A stretch of DNA of 64,000 nucleotides from Pseudoalteromonas sp. A601. Lineage in GTDB: Bacteria; Pseudomonadota; Gammaproteobacteria; Enterobacterales; Alteromonadaceae. The position numbers were made by a program, and so were the translations under genes. The DNA lies in NCBI RefSeq assembly GCF_002165575.1, contig NZ_MXQF01000013.1, positions 62,001-126,000 of the forward strand, read 5' to 3'. Of the stretch, positions 9,981 through 17,882 are shown piece after piece; the stretch's first letter is position 1; each line of letters opens with the position of its first letter. The notes below the pieces were generated by a model. The model was not told the origin of the DNA. It searched no databases and saw only the letters and a program-made list of their open reading frames with translations.

Positions 9981-10295
9981 TTAATCTAAGTGGAATACCT
10001 GTTCGATAGGTGTAACAATCGGCGAATTGTCGGCGTTTGTTTCCATAATGTCAGACATAAATGCCCACCACTTTTTAACAATTGGTGTAAGTGGTAAGTC
10101 GTCCATTTTGTGATCATTAGTTCTTTTCAAAACAGCAAATAGTGTGTTTGACGATGGCTCATGAAATATTGAGTAATCAGATACACCTGCGTTTTCTAGC
10201 TCTATAACTAGTTCAGGCCAGATCTCGTCATGACGCTTTTTATATTCAGCTTCATTGCCTGCTAGTAAAGTCATGGTGAATGCAATTTTTTCCAT
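9981..10295 (-). CDS. rhaM: L-rhamnose mutarotase
   Basis: At 104 residues it has the usual family length (RhaM/YiiL, about 104 aa). It interconverts the alpha and beta anomers of L-rhamnose in the cytoplasm, feeding rhamnose isomerase. The catalytic His is in [12 protein letters not shown] (H22), and the paired Trp residues are in [11 protein letters not shown]. No signal peptide is present, as expected for a cytoplasmic enzyme, although both operon neighbours are exported. The gene starts 14 bp after the DUF4861 gene, with AGGT as ribosome site. It is the clearest direct evidence that this locus handles free L-rhamnose. Confidence 0.93.
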   Translation of the reverse strand: MEKIAFTMTLLAGNEAEYKKRHDEIWPELVIELENAGVSDYSIFHEPSSNTLFAVLKRTNDHKMDDLPLTPIVKKWWAFMSDIMETNADNSPIVTPIEQVFHLD

Positions 10296-10308
10296 GTTAA
10301 TACCTATA

Positions 10309-11226
10309 TTATTTTTTAAATGTATCTAAATAGTTTTGCCATTGAGTACGTGTTGTAATCTCGCCTGCTGCCTCCCATGCAAAACCAGCATGGTACTCAA
10401 GTGAGCCATCTTTATCTGATTTTGTGAATATCCATATGTGACTCTCGTCTTTTGCTTGTTTAGCTATATGTTGAATATCTTGTACTTTAGAAGGATCTAT
10501 AATGGCGCCAGTACCGAGAGCTTTGCCGTCAAACATTTCCCAAGCAGAGATTCGCCCTGTTTGTTCATTATGCGCCACTAAGGCTTTCTCATCATGAGTT
10601 GTAATGCCGATAGCAATTGGGAGTGAGGCCGGTTTACCATTGAGCTTGAACGTGGAGTTGACTTTATAAAGATTAGAGCCCATTGCGAGAGAAATCGTTT
10701 TTGATTCGTTAACTAACCCTAGTGGTGTTTGCCATTCATATTGAAGAGTGAATACGACTTTTTCTGGGCCATTTTGCTGAATTTCAAAACTCTTATAGTT
10801 ATGGGCTGTATAATCCTTACCATCCACCCAGATTGCAGAACCACCAACACCACGACTAATACCGACATGGTATGGGTCATAACCTTCACCTGAGTCTGTG
10901 TGGTATGAAGCAGTGCCTTTAAATGCTTGGTCGTACCATTTATCTATGATCGAATAATCAACCTTTTTTAGCCAAGCATCCACGCCACTTGCGTGTCCTT
11001 TTATAGGGGCCGCTGGTCCATACACTCGAAAAGCAACTTTATCATTCTCCCATGCAAAGTCGTCCTGTCGTTTAGGGACATATACAGCATATGCCTTTAC
11101 TTCTTTAGCGTAGGTATTTTGCTCTTGAACTACGGTTGAGGTTGCATCTGCACAGCCGGTTAACACAGCATAGCTGGTGGCTATAACGAGCAATGAAGAT
11201 GTTTTTAAATTAAGCGATTTTTTCAT
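10309..11226 (-). CDS. DUF4861-family lipoprotein
   Basis: A 305-residue protein with a lipoprotein signal (lipobox VLTGC, Cys about residue 25) followed by a domain that looks like DUF4861: [15 protein letters not shown], then [27 protein letters not shown], then a long beta-rich half ending in [12 protein letters not shown]4861 proteins are common in polysaccharide loci of marine bacteria and have a beta-sandwich character. The conserved His, Tyr and Asp residues in the [19 protein letters not shown] segment look like an active-site strip, so an enzymatic role (lyase, hydrolase or dehydratase on a uronate or rhamnose residue) is possible. It is first in the operon with rhaM. The function is not established. 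Confidence 0.7.
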   Translation of the reverse strand: MKKSLNLKTSSLLVIATSYAVLTGCADATSTVVQEQNTYAKEVKAYAVYVPKRQDDFAWENDKVAFRVYGPAAPIKGHASGVDAWLKKVDYSIIDKWYDQAFKGTASYHTDSGEGYDPYHVGISRGVGGSAIWVDGKDYTAHNYKSFEIQQNGPEKVVFTLQYEWQTPLGLVNESKTISLAMGSNLYKVNSTFKLNGKPASLPIAIGITTHDEKALVAHNEQTGRISAWEMFDGKALGTGAIIDPSKVQDIQHIAKQAKDESHIWIFTKSDKDGSLEYHAGFAWEAAGEITTRTQWQNYLDTFKK

Positions 11227-11373
11227 CGGAATACCTATTTATCGTGTGTTTATAATGAGTTAACTGTGCATTTTTTAATTATTCAATGCGCCATAGTTAT
11301 ATTAATTATCCTGCACTTTATATTTCAAATTAGCGAACATAGGAGCGACTTGGCTGAGAGTTAATATATTTTG

Positions 11374-11420
11374 TTGCATCTGCGTGATTGATATTGCATC
11401 ATTGTGACTAATATTGCAAT
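11374..11420. promoter_or_regulatory. Three TTGCA repeats at exact 20-bp spacing
   Basis: TTGCATC begins at 11374 and 11394, and TTGCAAT begins at 11414. The second and third are extended into TGATTGATATTGCAT and TGACTAATATTGCAA (11385-11399 and 11405-11419). Two helical turns separate the copies, so all face one side of the DNA. They lie between the divergent DUF4861 and sulfatase genes, 72 bp from the sulfatase start. This is a good candidate activator or repressor site. Confidence 0.5.
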
Positions 11421-11491
11421 TTAATGTGTTAATCTTGACTGTATAAAGTTGATTTCAATTGCAGCAACTAGAACAGGGTGGGGGATCAATT

Positions 11492-12958
11492 TTGAATAGA
11501 CGAAAATTTCTCATTGGAAGTGCTGGTTTTGCTGCAGCAACCATGACTGCATACGAGCTTGACTGGTTAACTCAATTAAAGAAAGAATACCCGAATGTGT
11601 TAATGCTAATTATTGATGATTTAAATGATTGGATTGGGCCACTAGCTGGGCACCCAAACACAAAAACGCCTAATATTGACCGACTCGCCAACATGGGAAC
11701 GGTGTTTACCAATGCGCATGCTCCCGCTCCTTTATGTGGTCCATCACGTGCGAGTATTATGACGGGGCTTGCGCCCTCCTCTACGGGTATATATGGGCAC
11801 ATTCATGATAAAGATATTAAAAATGCAAACGATAAAGCCAGCCAATCTATTTTTTTAAGCGAGTACTTTAGAAAGCATGGTTACTACACTGCAGCTGTTG
11901 GTAAAGTTTTTCATGAACGAGTAGCGCCAGATAGCTTTGATACCTATGGCGGTCGTACAGCGGGGTTTGGCCCGTATCCACAAAGCAGAATGAAATGGCA
12001 TGATCCACGCACAAATACTGACTGGGGGGCATTTCCCGATACAGATCAGCAGATGCCAGATTATGAATCAGCGCAATGGCTTGCGAAGCAGCTTGCGATG
12101 GATTACGACAAGCCATTTTTTATGGTAGGTGGTTTTTTACGCCCGCATGTGCCTTGGCATGTACCTCAGAAATGGTTTGATATGCATCCTGTCGAAGAGC
12201 TTGAATTACCTGCATACTTTAAAAATGATTTAGATGATGTGCCAGAGATTGCCACGCAAGTATCGGAATTACCTATGATGCCTACCACTGAATGGGCTAT
12301 TGAAAGTGGTGAGTGGAAAAATATGGTTCAAGCATATTTAGCAAGTATTTCATTTGTTGACTCTTGTGTCGGAACTGTACTTGATGCGCTTGAAAAAAGT
12401 GAATATGCGGATAACACGGCTATTGTTCTATGGGGAGATCATGGTTACCAATTAGGAGAAAAAGGTAAGTTCGCTAAAATGGCTTTGTGGGAAAGAGCAA
12501 CTCGCACACCATTAATAATCAAACCACCAAAGTCATCTGGTGGACAAGTAAGTAACCGTCCTGTCAGTTTACTTGATTTATACCCTACGCTTATCAAAAT
12601 GTGTGGGTTACCCGAAAACCCGTTAAATCAAGGCCAAGATTTATCGCCATTGCTAAATAACCCAGATGCGCAATGGGAGCATGCTGCAGTCACAACGTAT
12701 GGCCCAAATAACCATGCAGTGAAAACAGAGCGTTATCGCTATATACGCTACGAAGACGGTAGTGAAGAGTTATACGACCATGAAAATGATAAGAATGAAT
12801 GGCATAACGTCGCGGAGGCAGACGAGTATAAAAATGTGAAAGCGCGTTTATCAGCCTTCCTGCCTAAAGAAAATGCCAGTTGGTCTGCTGCTTCATACTA
12901 TACAGGTAACCCGTATTTTTCAGATTTGACCGAAAGATCATTAACAAAGAGTAAGTAA
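11492..12958 (+). CDS. Tat-exported family S1 sulfatase, iduronate-2-sulfatase-like
   Basis: A formylglycine-dependent sulfatase of about 488 residues. The TTG at 11492 is preferred over the in-frame TTG at 11459 because a G-rich ribosome site lies 8 nt upstream and a twin-arginine signal (NRRKFLIGSAGFAAA) then begins at residue 2. Catalytic Cys about residue 82 is in LCGPSRASIMTG (C-x-P-S-R, matured to formylglycine). Metal-binding Asp pairs are IIDDLND near the N terminus and LWGDHGYQLGE in the C-terminal half. The NDW...GHPNTKTPNIDRLA arrangement and LRPHVPWHVP are typical of iduronate-2-sulfatase-like (S1_7-type) enzymes. Cys-type sulfatases exported folded via Tat must be matured in the cytoplasm. 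Removal of sulfate from ulvan-derived rhamnose or xylose is the likely job. Confidence 0.88.
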   Translation: MNRRKFLIGSAGFAAATMTAYELDWLTQLKKEYPNVLMLIIDDLNDWIGPLAGHPNTKTPNIDRLANMGTVFTNAHAPAPLCGPSRASIMTGLAPSSTGIYGHIHDKDIKNANDKASQSIFLSEYFRKHGYYTAAVGKVFHERVAPDSFDTYGGRTAGFGPYPQSRMKWHDPRTNTDWGAFPDTDQQMPDYESAQWLAKQLAMDYDKPFFMVGGFLRPHVPWHVPQKWFDMHPVEELELPAYFKNDLDDVPEIATQVSELPMMPTTEWAIESGEWKNMVQAYLASISFVDSCVGTVLDALEKSEYADNTAIVLWGDHGYQLGEKGKFAKMALWERATRTPLIIKPPKSSGGQVSNRPVSLLDLYPTLIKMCGLPENPLNQGQDLSPLLNNPDAQWEHAAVTTYGPNNHAVKTERYRYIRYEDGSEELYDHENDKNEWHNVAEADEYKNVKARLSAFLPKENASWSAASYYTGNPYFSDLTERSLTKSK

Positions 12959-13069
12959 TAAACCCGCGGAAAAAATAGCTTGTTGGTAAAAACTAAATAT
13001 TCAACGGTTTTAGAGAAACACTTGGATTTTGAACAAATAGAAAGGGATTTTAGCTCTATTTAAACAAAG

Positions 13070-13089
13070 TTCGATATGCAGATATCGAA
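13070..13089. promoter_or_regulatory. Palindrome upstream of the sugar porter
   Basis: TTCGATAT and ATATCGAA form a perfect inverted repeat around a GCAG spacer, centred 54 bp before the porter start codon. The size and symmetry suit a dimeric repressor or activator. No second copy was noticed elsewhere in the window. Confidence 0.45.
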
Positions 13090-13109
13090 TTAAAATTCTA
13101 TAAAGATAA

Positions 13110-13124
13110 CAACACACACAATTT
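13110..13124 (+). promoter_or_regulatory. CA-rich leader element
   Basis: CAACACACACAATTT is identical over 15 bases to 2747-2761, in front of the TonB receptor, and lies at a similar distance from the ribosome site. CA-rich leader elements of this kind can be translation enhancers or targets of GU-rich small RNAs such as GcvB. Confidence 0.4.
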
Positions 13125-13132
13125 GGATAATT

Positions 13133-14530
13133 ATGAACAATAAAGAAAATGTACTTTTAATTGTCATGGTTTGCTTTGTCGCAACAATTGGCGGTTTTTT
13201 ATTTGGTTTTGATAGTGGTGTTATAAATGGCACTGTAGATGGCTTGCAAGCTGCATTTGGTTCAAGCAGTGCGGGCACAGGATTCAACGTATCAAGTATG
13301 TTGATTGGCTGCGCAATTGGTGCTTTTAGTGCCGGCCGATTAGCTGATAAATTTGGTCGCCGCCGAATCTTACTTGTTGCAGCTGTGTTTTTTATTATTA
13401 GTGCCTGGGGATCTGGGGCTGCAGATTCATCTTTAGAATTTGTGATCTATCGTATCTTAGGTGGTTTAGCTGTAGGTGCTGCATCAGTGATGACGCCAGC
13501 TTACATTAGCGAAATTGCTCCAGCACGATACAGAGGTACACTGTCTACTTTACAACAAGTTGCAATCCTTTTTGGTCTGTTTAGTGCATTTGTTAGCAAT
13601 TACTTTTTGGCAAACAGCGCTGGTGGTTCAACTGCCTTATTTTGGCTTGATTTAGAGACATGGCGTTGGATGTTTTGGGTTGAGCTAGTACCTGCAAGTT
13701 TATTTTTTATCGCTTTATTTTTTATCCCAGAAAGCCCACGTTATTTAATTATGGCGGGGAAAAAACAGGCTGCAATAAATGTACTGTCTCGCTTATATGG
13801 TTCTGAGTCAGCGCAATCAAAACATGACGAGATAGCAGCTTCACTTGCTGTTGATAAACACCAACCAAAACTTTCTGATTTAATTGATAAATCTAAAAAC
13901 AGATTACGCCCAATTGTATGGGTGGGTATTGGTCTTGCTACATTCCAGCAATTAGTCGGTATCAATGTGGTTTTTTATTATGGAGCAGTGCTTTGGCAAG
14001 CGGCAGGTTTTACAGAGTCTGATGCATTACTCATTAATATAATCAGCGGTATGGTCAGTATTTTAGCGGTATTTATTACTATGTACTTTATTGACAAAGT
14101 AGGTCGAAAGCCATTTCTACTGATTGGCTCTGTTGGCATGACAGTTACGCTTTCGATTATGGTTTACGCTTTTTTAAACGCAGAAACTGGCGCATCGGGA
14201 AACTTAGAGTTGGGTGATCAAGGTATTGTTGCTTTGATAGCTGCAAATGCATACGTGTTTTTCTTTAACTTATCGTGGGGCCCTGTTATGTGGGTCATGT
14301 TAGGTGAAATGTTCCCTAACCAAATCCGCGGCTCAGGCCTTGCGGTCGCAGGTTTTGCACAGTGGATCGCCAACTTCTTAATTACTTGGTCATTCCCAAT
14401 TATGCTTACTGGTATTGGTTTAGCTGGGGCTTATGGTTTTTACGCAGTTTGCGCGCTAATTTCGGTGGTATTTGTATTTAAATTCTTAAATGAAACGAAA
14501 GGCAAAGAACTCGAAGAGATGGGTGGGTAA
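13133..14530 (+). CDS. MFS sugar porter family transporter
   Basis: A 465-residue, 12-TM major facilitator of the sugar porter family. Signatures in order: GGFLFGFDSGVING in TM1, GRLADKFGRRR after TM2, PESPRYLIMAGK at the end of the first half, FQQLVGINVVFYYG in TM7, DKVGRKP in the second half and WGPVMWVMLGEMFPNQIRG in TM10. It should move a monosaccharide across the inner membrane with H+ or Na+. Rhamnose or xylose released by the surrounding enzymes is the likely cargo. The gene sits alone between two sulfatases, 174 bp after the first, with its own palindrome and CA-rich leader, so it probably has its own promoter. It is also the only candidate xylose permease visible in the window. Confidence 0.9.
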   Translation: MNNKENVLLIVMVCFVATIGGFLFGFDSGVINGTVDGLQAAFGSSSAGTGFNVSSMLIGCAIGAFSAGRLADKFGRRRILLVAAVFFIISAWGSGAADSSLEFVIYRILGGLAVGAASVMTPAYISEIAPARYRGTLSTLQQVAILFGLFSAFVSNYFLANSAGGSTALFWLDLETWRWMFWVELVPASLFFIALFFIPESPRYLIMAGKKQAAINVLSRLYGSESAQSKHDEIAASLAVDKHQPKLSDLIDKSKNRLRPIVWVGIGLATFQQLVGINVVFYYGAVLWQAAGFTESDALLINIISGMVSILAVFITMYFIDKVGRKPFLLIGSVGMTVTLSIMVYAFLNAETGASGNLELGDQGIVALIAANAYVFFFNLSWGPVMWVMLGEMFPNQIRGSGLAVAGFAQWIANFLITWSFPIMLTGIGLAGAYGFYAVCALISVVFVFKFLNETKGKELEEMGG

Positions 14531-14632
14531 TTCTATATATTTCAGATAACAGTGTGGGGCTAATGAAACCCAAGTCCCACCTTTTGACTCACAATGACAT
14601 TTATAGTCAGAAAATTATAAGCTAGGAAAAAT

Positions 14633-16108
14633 ATGAAATTACATACTATATTCATTTCTTTATGCGTTATTTTATTGAGTGCCTGTGGTGGAAAAGCCAA
14701 TACTTCTGCTGTTGAGTCACCGCAAACATCTACGTTGAAAAAGCCAAACATTTTAATGATTGTAGTTGATGACTTAGGTTGGTCTGACGTAGGTTACAAC
14801 CAAACTACTGACTTATTTGAAACCCCCAATATTGATGAACTCTCAAAGCAAAGCTTACGTTTTGATCAAGCTTACGCGGGAGCAGCAAATTGTGCACCCA
14901 GTCGTGCGGTTTTAATGTCTGGCCAATATGGTCCACGTCATGGTGTTTATACGGTCTCTCCATCGACGAGAGGAAATGAGAAGACGCGTAAATTAATTCC
15001 AATTAAGAATAAGCGTGGGCTAAACCTAGAAGTAATTACATTGGCTGAATCGTTAAAAGCAGCGGGTTATGCGACGGGTCACTTTGGAAAATGGCATTTG
15101 GGAGCAGATCCGGATAAACAAGGCTTTGACACAAATGTTGCTGGTAGCCACCAAGGGATGACCTTTCATTATTTTAGTCCTTATAAATTACCTAATATTG
15201 AAGATGGACCAAAAGGAGAGTACCTAACAGATCGCTTGACTACAGAAGTAATTGATTGGGTAAAATCTAAAAAGAATGAGCCATTTTTTGCGTACTTACC
15301 TTATTATACTGTACATACCCCATTTCAAGCGGTCGCTGATATTGTAAAAAAATATCAGGATAAAGGTATTAAAGATATAAAACAGGCAACTTATGCGGCG
15401 ATGGTAGAGTCGATGGATACTAATGTTGGCCGTATATTGTCGATGCTCGAGGCTGAAAACTTAGCTGATGATACCCTCGTTATTTTCACCTCTGATAATG
15501 GTGGTTACCGCATGTCATCATTTCCTTCACCATTAAGAGCAGGTAAGGGCTCTTATTATGATGGTGGATTACGTGTTCCTTTATTGGTTCGTTGGCCTGA
15601 TGTGATAACTCCCAATATTGAGCAGACACCAGTTATTAATGCCGATTTTTATCCAACACTTTTGAGCTTTGCTAATGCTGAGCAACCAGACCAAGAGTTG
15701 GATGGAATGGATCTGAGCTCACTACTACTAGGAAACGAAACAATTACATCTCGTGATTTGTTTTGGCATTTTCCTATTTATCTTCAAGCACATCACGCTT
15801 TAACTGACCAAGGACAAGATCCCTTATTTAGAACTCGCCCCGGCAGTGCTATTAGAAGCGGTAATTGGAAACTAATTCAATATTATGAAAATAATGAATT
15901 TGAATTGTACGATCTTGCTACTGACCAAGGTGAAACGGTGAATTTAGTTAACAGTGCGCCTGAAAAGTTTAAAGAACTTAAAACAAAGCTACTAAATTGG
16001 CAGCAACAAATTGGTGCTGATATACCTACGCAATTAAACCCCAAGTACGATGCTCAGTTGAATGAGCAATTAATTGCTGAGAAGTTATTGCAAATTAAAG
16101 AGCAGTAA
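14633..16108 (+). CDS. Family S1 sulfatase, lipoprotein
   Basis: A 491-residue arylsulfatase-type enzyme with a lipoprotein signal (LLSAC, Cys18). The formylglycine site is C87 in NCAPSRAVLMSG. Metal and sulfate residues: VVDDLGWSDVGY at about residues 44-55, GKWHLG near 155, and TSDNGGYR near 290. This DDLGWSDVGY/GKWHLG set is characteristic of arylsulfatase A/B-like exo-sulfatases, a different subfamily from the iduronate-sulfatase-like enzymes at 11492 and 59358. The lipid anchor places it on a membrane facing the periplasm or outside. It follows the sugar porter by about 100 bp; an AGGAAAAA ribosome site precedes the ATG. Confidence 0.9.
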   Translation: MKLHTIFISLCVILLSACGGKANTSAVESPQTSTLKKPNILMIVVDDLGWSDVGYNQTTDLFETPNIDELSKQSLRFDQAYAGAANCAPSRAVLMSGQYGPRHGVYTVSPSTRGNEKTRKLIPIKNKRGLNLEVITLAESLKAAGYATGHFGKWHLGADPDKQGFDTNVAGSHQGMTFHYFSPYKLPNIEDGPKGEYLTDRLTTEVIDWVKSKKNEPFFAYLPYYTVHTPFQAVADIVKKYQDKGIKDIKQATYAAMVESMDTNVGRILSMLEAENLADDTLVIFTSDNGGYRMSSFPSPLRAGKGSYYDGGLRVPLLVRWPDVITPNIEQTPVINADFYPTLLSFANAEQPDQELDGMDLSSLLLGNETITSRDLFWHFPIYLQAHHALTDQGQDPLFRTRPGSAIRSGNWKLIQYYENNEFELYDLATDQGETVNLVNSAPEKFKELKTKLLNWQQQIGADIPTQLNPKYDAQLNEQLIAEKLLQIKEQ

Positions 16109-16132
16109 ACCGACAAAATATTAATTTACAGT

Positions 16133-16197
16133 ATGTGGTAACACGCTAAAAATCGATGATGCTTATCTCATTGTGATATAGGATTTTGTTACCACAT
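16133..16197. repeat. Long-loop inverted repeat between sulfatase and lyase genes
   Basis: ATGTGGTAACA (16133-16143) and TGTTACCACAT (16187-16197) are perfect complements separated by 43 nt. There is no T-run, so a simple terminator is unlikely. It could be a paired regulator site or an mRNA structure ahead of the lyase gene. Confidence 0.4.
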
Positions 16198-16263
16198 TTA
16201 TATCTTGTAGCTTAAATAGATAACGATATTTAACAGATCTATTTAAATTTGAGAGAATTTATT

Positions 16264-17655
16264 ATGCACTTAAGGCGTACTAATCTTAAAGCTAAGTATA
16301 TATTTCTTTGTAGCTTAGCATTTTTATCTATTCTAGTGAGTTTTGCATCGCAATCGCGTCAACATGAACAAACAGTTACTTCAATAGCGATTGACCGTGT
16401 GTGGTCTGGGCATCGCATTAAACCTTATTTGTTAACTAGAGGGCAGCAACAGTTTGTTGCTTACTATGATGCAAATCGGCAAATGACGATTGCACACCGC
16501 CACCTAACTGGAAAATGGCGTTATTATAAAGTTGATAGTTGGCTTGGTTGGGATAGCCATAACTATGTCACGATGGAGTTAGATTCTGACGGGCATTTGC
16601 ATGTAATGGGTAATATGCATGCTGACCCTATTGAATATTTTCGTACTAGCGAGCCTTTGAATGTTCGTTCACTGAAACGTATCGATGTTATGGCTGATGA
16701 GGCATTAGAGCAAAGAATGACCTATCCAATATTCTTGTTAAATAAGAATAATGAGCTAATTGCCAAGTATCGGGATGGTGGCAGTGGTAACGGAAATGAA
16801 ATCTATAATATCTATGACACTAAATCAAAAACTTGGTCGCGTTTGCATGCAAATAAATTTCTAGATGGTGAAGGGAAGATGAGTGGCTATTTTGAAGGGC
16901 CAACGCTAGGCCCTGACGGAATGTTTCACCTGATTTGGGTATGGAGAAATACCCCTAATGCAGCGACTAACCATAGCCTATCTTATGCAAAGAGTCCTGA
17001 TCTCGTTAATTGGCAGGATTCAAATGGGCAAAAGTTAGCGTTACCCATCACTTTAAAAATGACAGAAGTTGTTGATCCTGTCCCTCCGTTTGGAGGCATG
17101 ATCAATGGGAATGTTAAGTTAGGGTTTGATCAGCAGAAAAAGCCAATAATTGTTTATCATAAATATGATGATAACGGTGATACACAAATCTATATTGCTC
17201 GTAAAGGCAGCTCAGATGACTGGGAAAGCAAAAAGATTAGTAGTTGGAAGGGCTTTAGATGGGACTTTGGCGGGCACGGTTCACTAGGCCGTTTTATGGT
17301 TAAACCTTATGCACCGCAAGTGATAGATGAACAGACATTAGGTGTTACGGTTAGACGTGAAGATGATGTTATGCGCTTTATAGTAGATGCTAATAGCTTA
17401 GAGACAGTTAAAGTTGAAAAAGCAGATATTTTTCCTCCGATGATTGAAAAGCAAACTTTAGCTGCTAATAAGCATCTTGCAAAAGATAAAACTATAAAGC
17501 TAGAGCACCATGTTTTTGAAGGACAAGGTGATTCAAGCTCAAATGGCAAAAAATATTACCTCTCATGGCAAAGCCAGCCTGGCAACAGAGATAAAGCTCA
17601 TAGTGTGATTACTGAACCGAGTGTTTTACTTTTAAATGAAATAGCTCAGCCTTAG
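16264..17655 (+). CDS. BNR-type beta-propeller polysaccharide lyase, PL24/PL25-like (putative ulvan lyase)
   Basis: A protein of about 463 residues with an N-terminal membrane/signal segment (YIFLCSLAFLSILVSF). The ATG at 16264 is preferred because GAGAG lies 8 nt upstream; the TTG at 16249 would place the ribosome site inside the gene. The rest is a repeated-strand beta-propeller of the BNR_4 kind. H99 (WDSHNYVTMELD), H119 (GNMHADP), Y154 (MTYPIF) and R170 (AKYRDGG) reproduce an H/H/Y/R set: H-H spacing 20 and Y-R spacing 16, the same as in the downstream PL25-like protein. The H-to-Y spacing is 55 instead of 65, so this is a diverged paralogue, possibly PL24. Its product would be unsaturated uronyl oligosaccharides. 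Confidence 0.75.
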   Translation: MHLRRTNLKAKYIFLCSLAFLSILVSFASQSRQHEQTVTSIAIDRVWSGHRIKPYLLTRGQQQFVAYYDANRQMTIAHRHLTGKWRYYKVDSWLGWDSHNYVTMELDSDGHLHVMGNMHADPIEYFRTSEPLNVRSLKRIDVMADEALEQRMTYPIFLLNKNNELIAKYRDGGSGNGNEIYNIYDTKSKTWSRLHANKFLDGEGKMSGYFEGPTLGPDGMFHLIWVWRNTPNAATNHSLSYAKSPDLVNWQDSNGQKLALPITLKMTEVVDPVPPFGGMINGNVKLGFDQQKKPIIVYHKYDDNGDTQIYIARKGSSDDWESKKISSWKGFRWDFGGHGSLGRFMVKPYAPQVIDEQTLGVTVRREDDVMRFIVDANSLETVKVEKADIFPPMIEKQTLAANKHLAKDKTIKLEHHVFEGQGDSSSNGKKYYLSWQSQPGNRDKAHSVITEPSVLLLNEIAQP

Positions 17656-17679
17656 CACACCGCCACCTAATAGTTTGTC

Positions 17680-17712
17680 AAGCCGCTAATAAGTTACTTA
17701 TTAGCGGCTTTT
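17680..17712 (+). terminator. Rho-independent terminator between the two lyase genes
   Basis: A perfect 15-bp stem (AAGCCGCTAATAAGT / ACTTATTAGCGGCTT) with a short loop and TTTT tail. It separates the transcripts of the two beta-propeller lyases. Confidence 0.9.
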
Positions 17713-17882
17713 GAATTATAGGAGGGTACATTACTTTTTATCACAAATAGTAGATTGTAGTATTTCTGACTTATTAAGTTGCATTATCGCTCAAATTAAA
17801 TCAATATTACTCATATAAACGGGCATTAAAGTGCACCTTAATATAACTAAAACTTTATAATCAACAGGTTATTGGTGATCGA

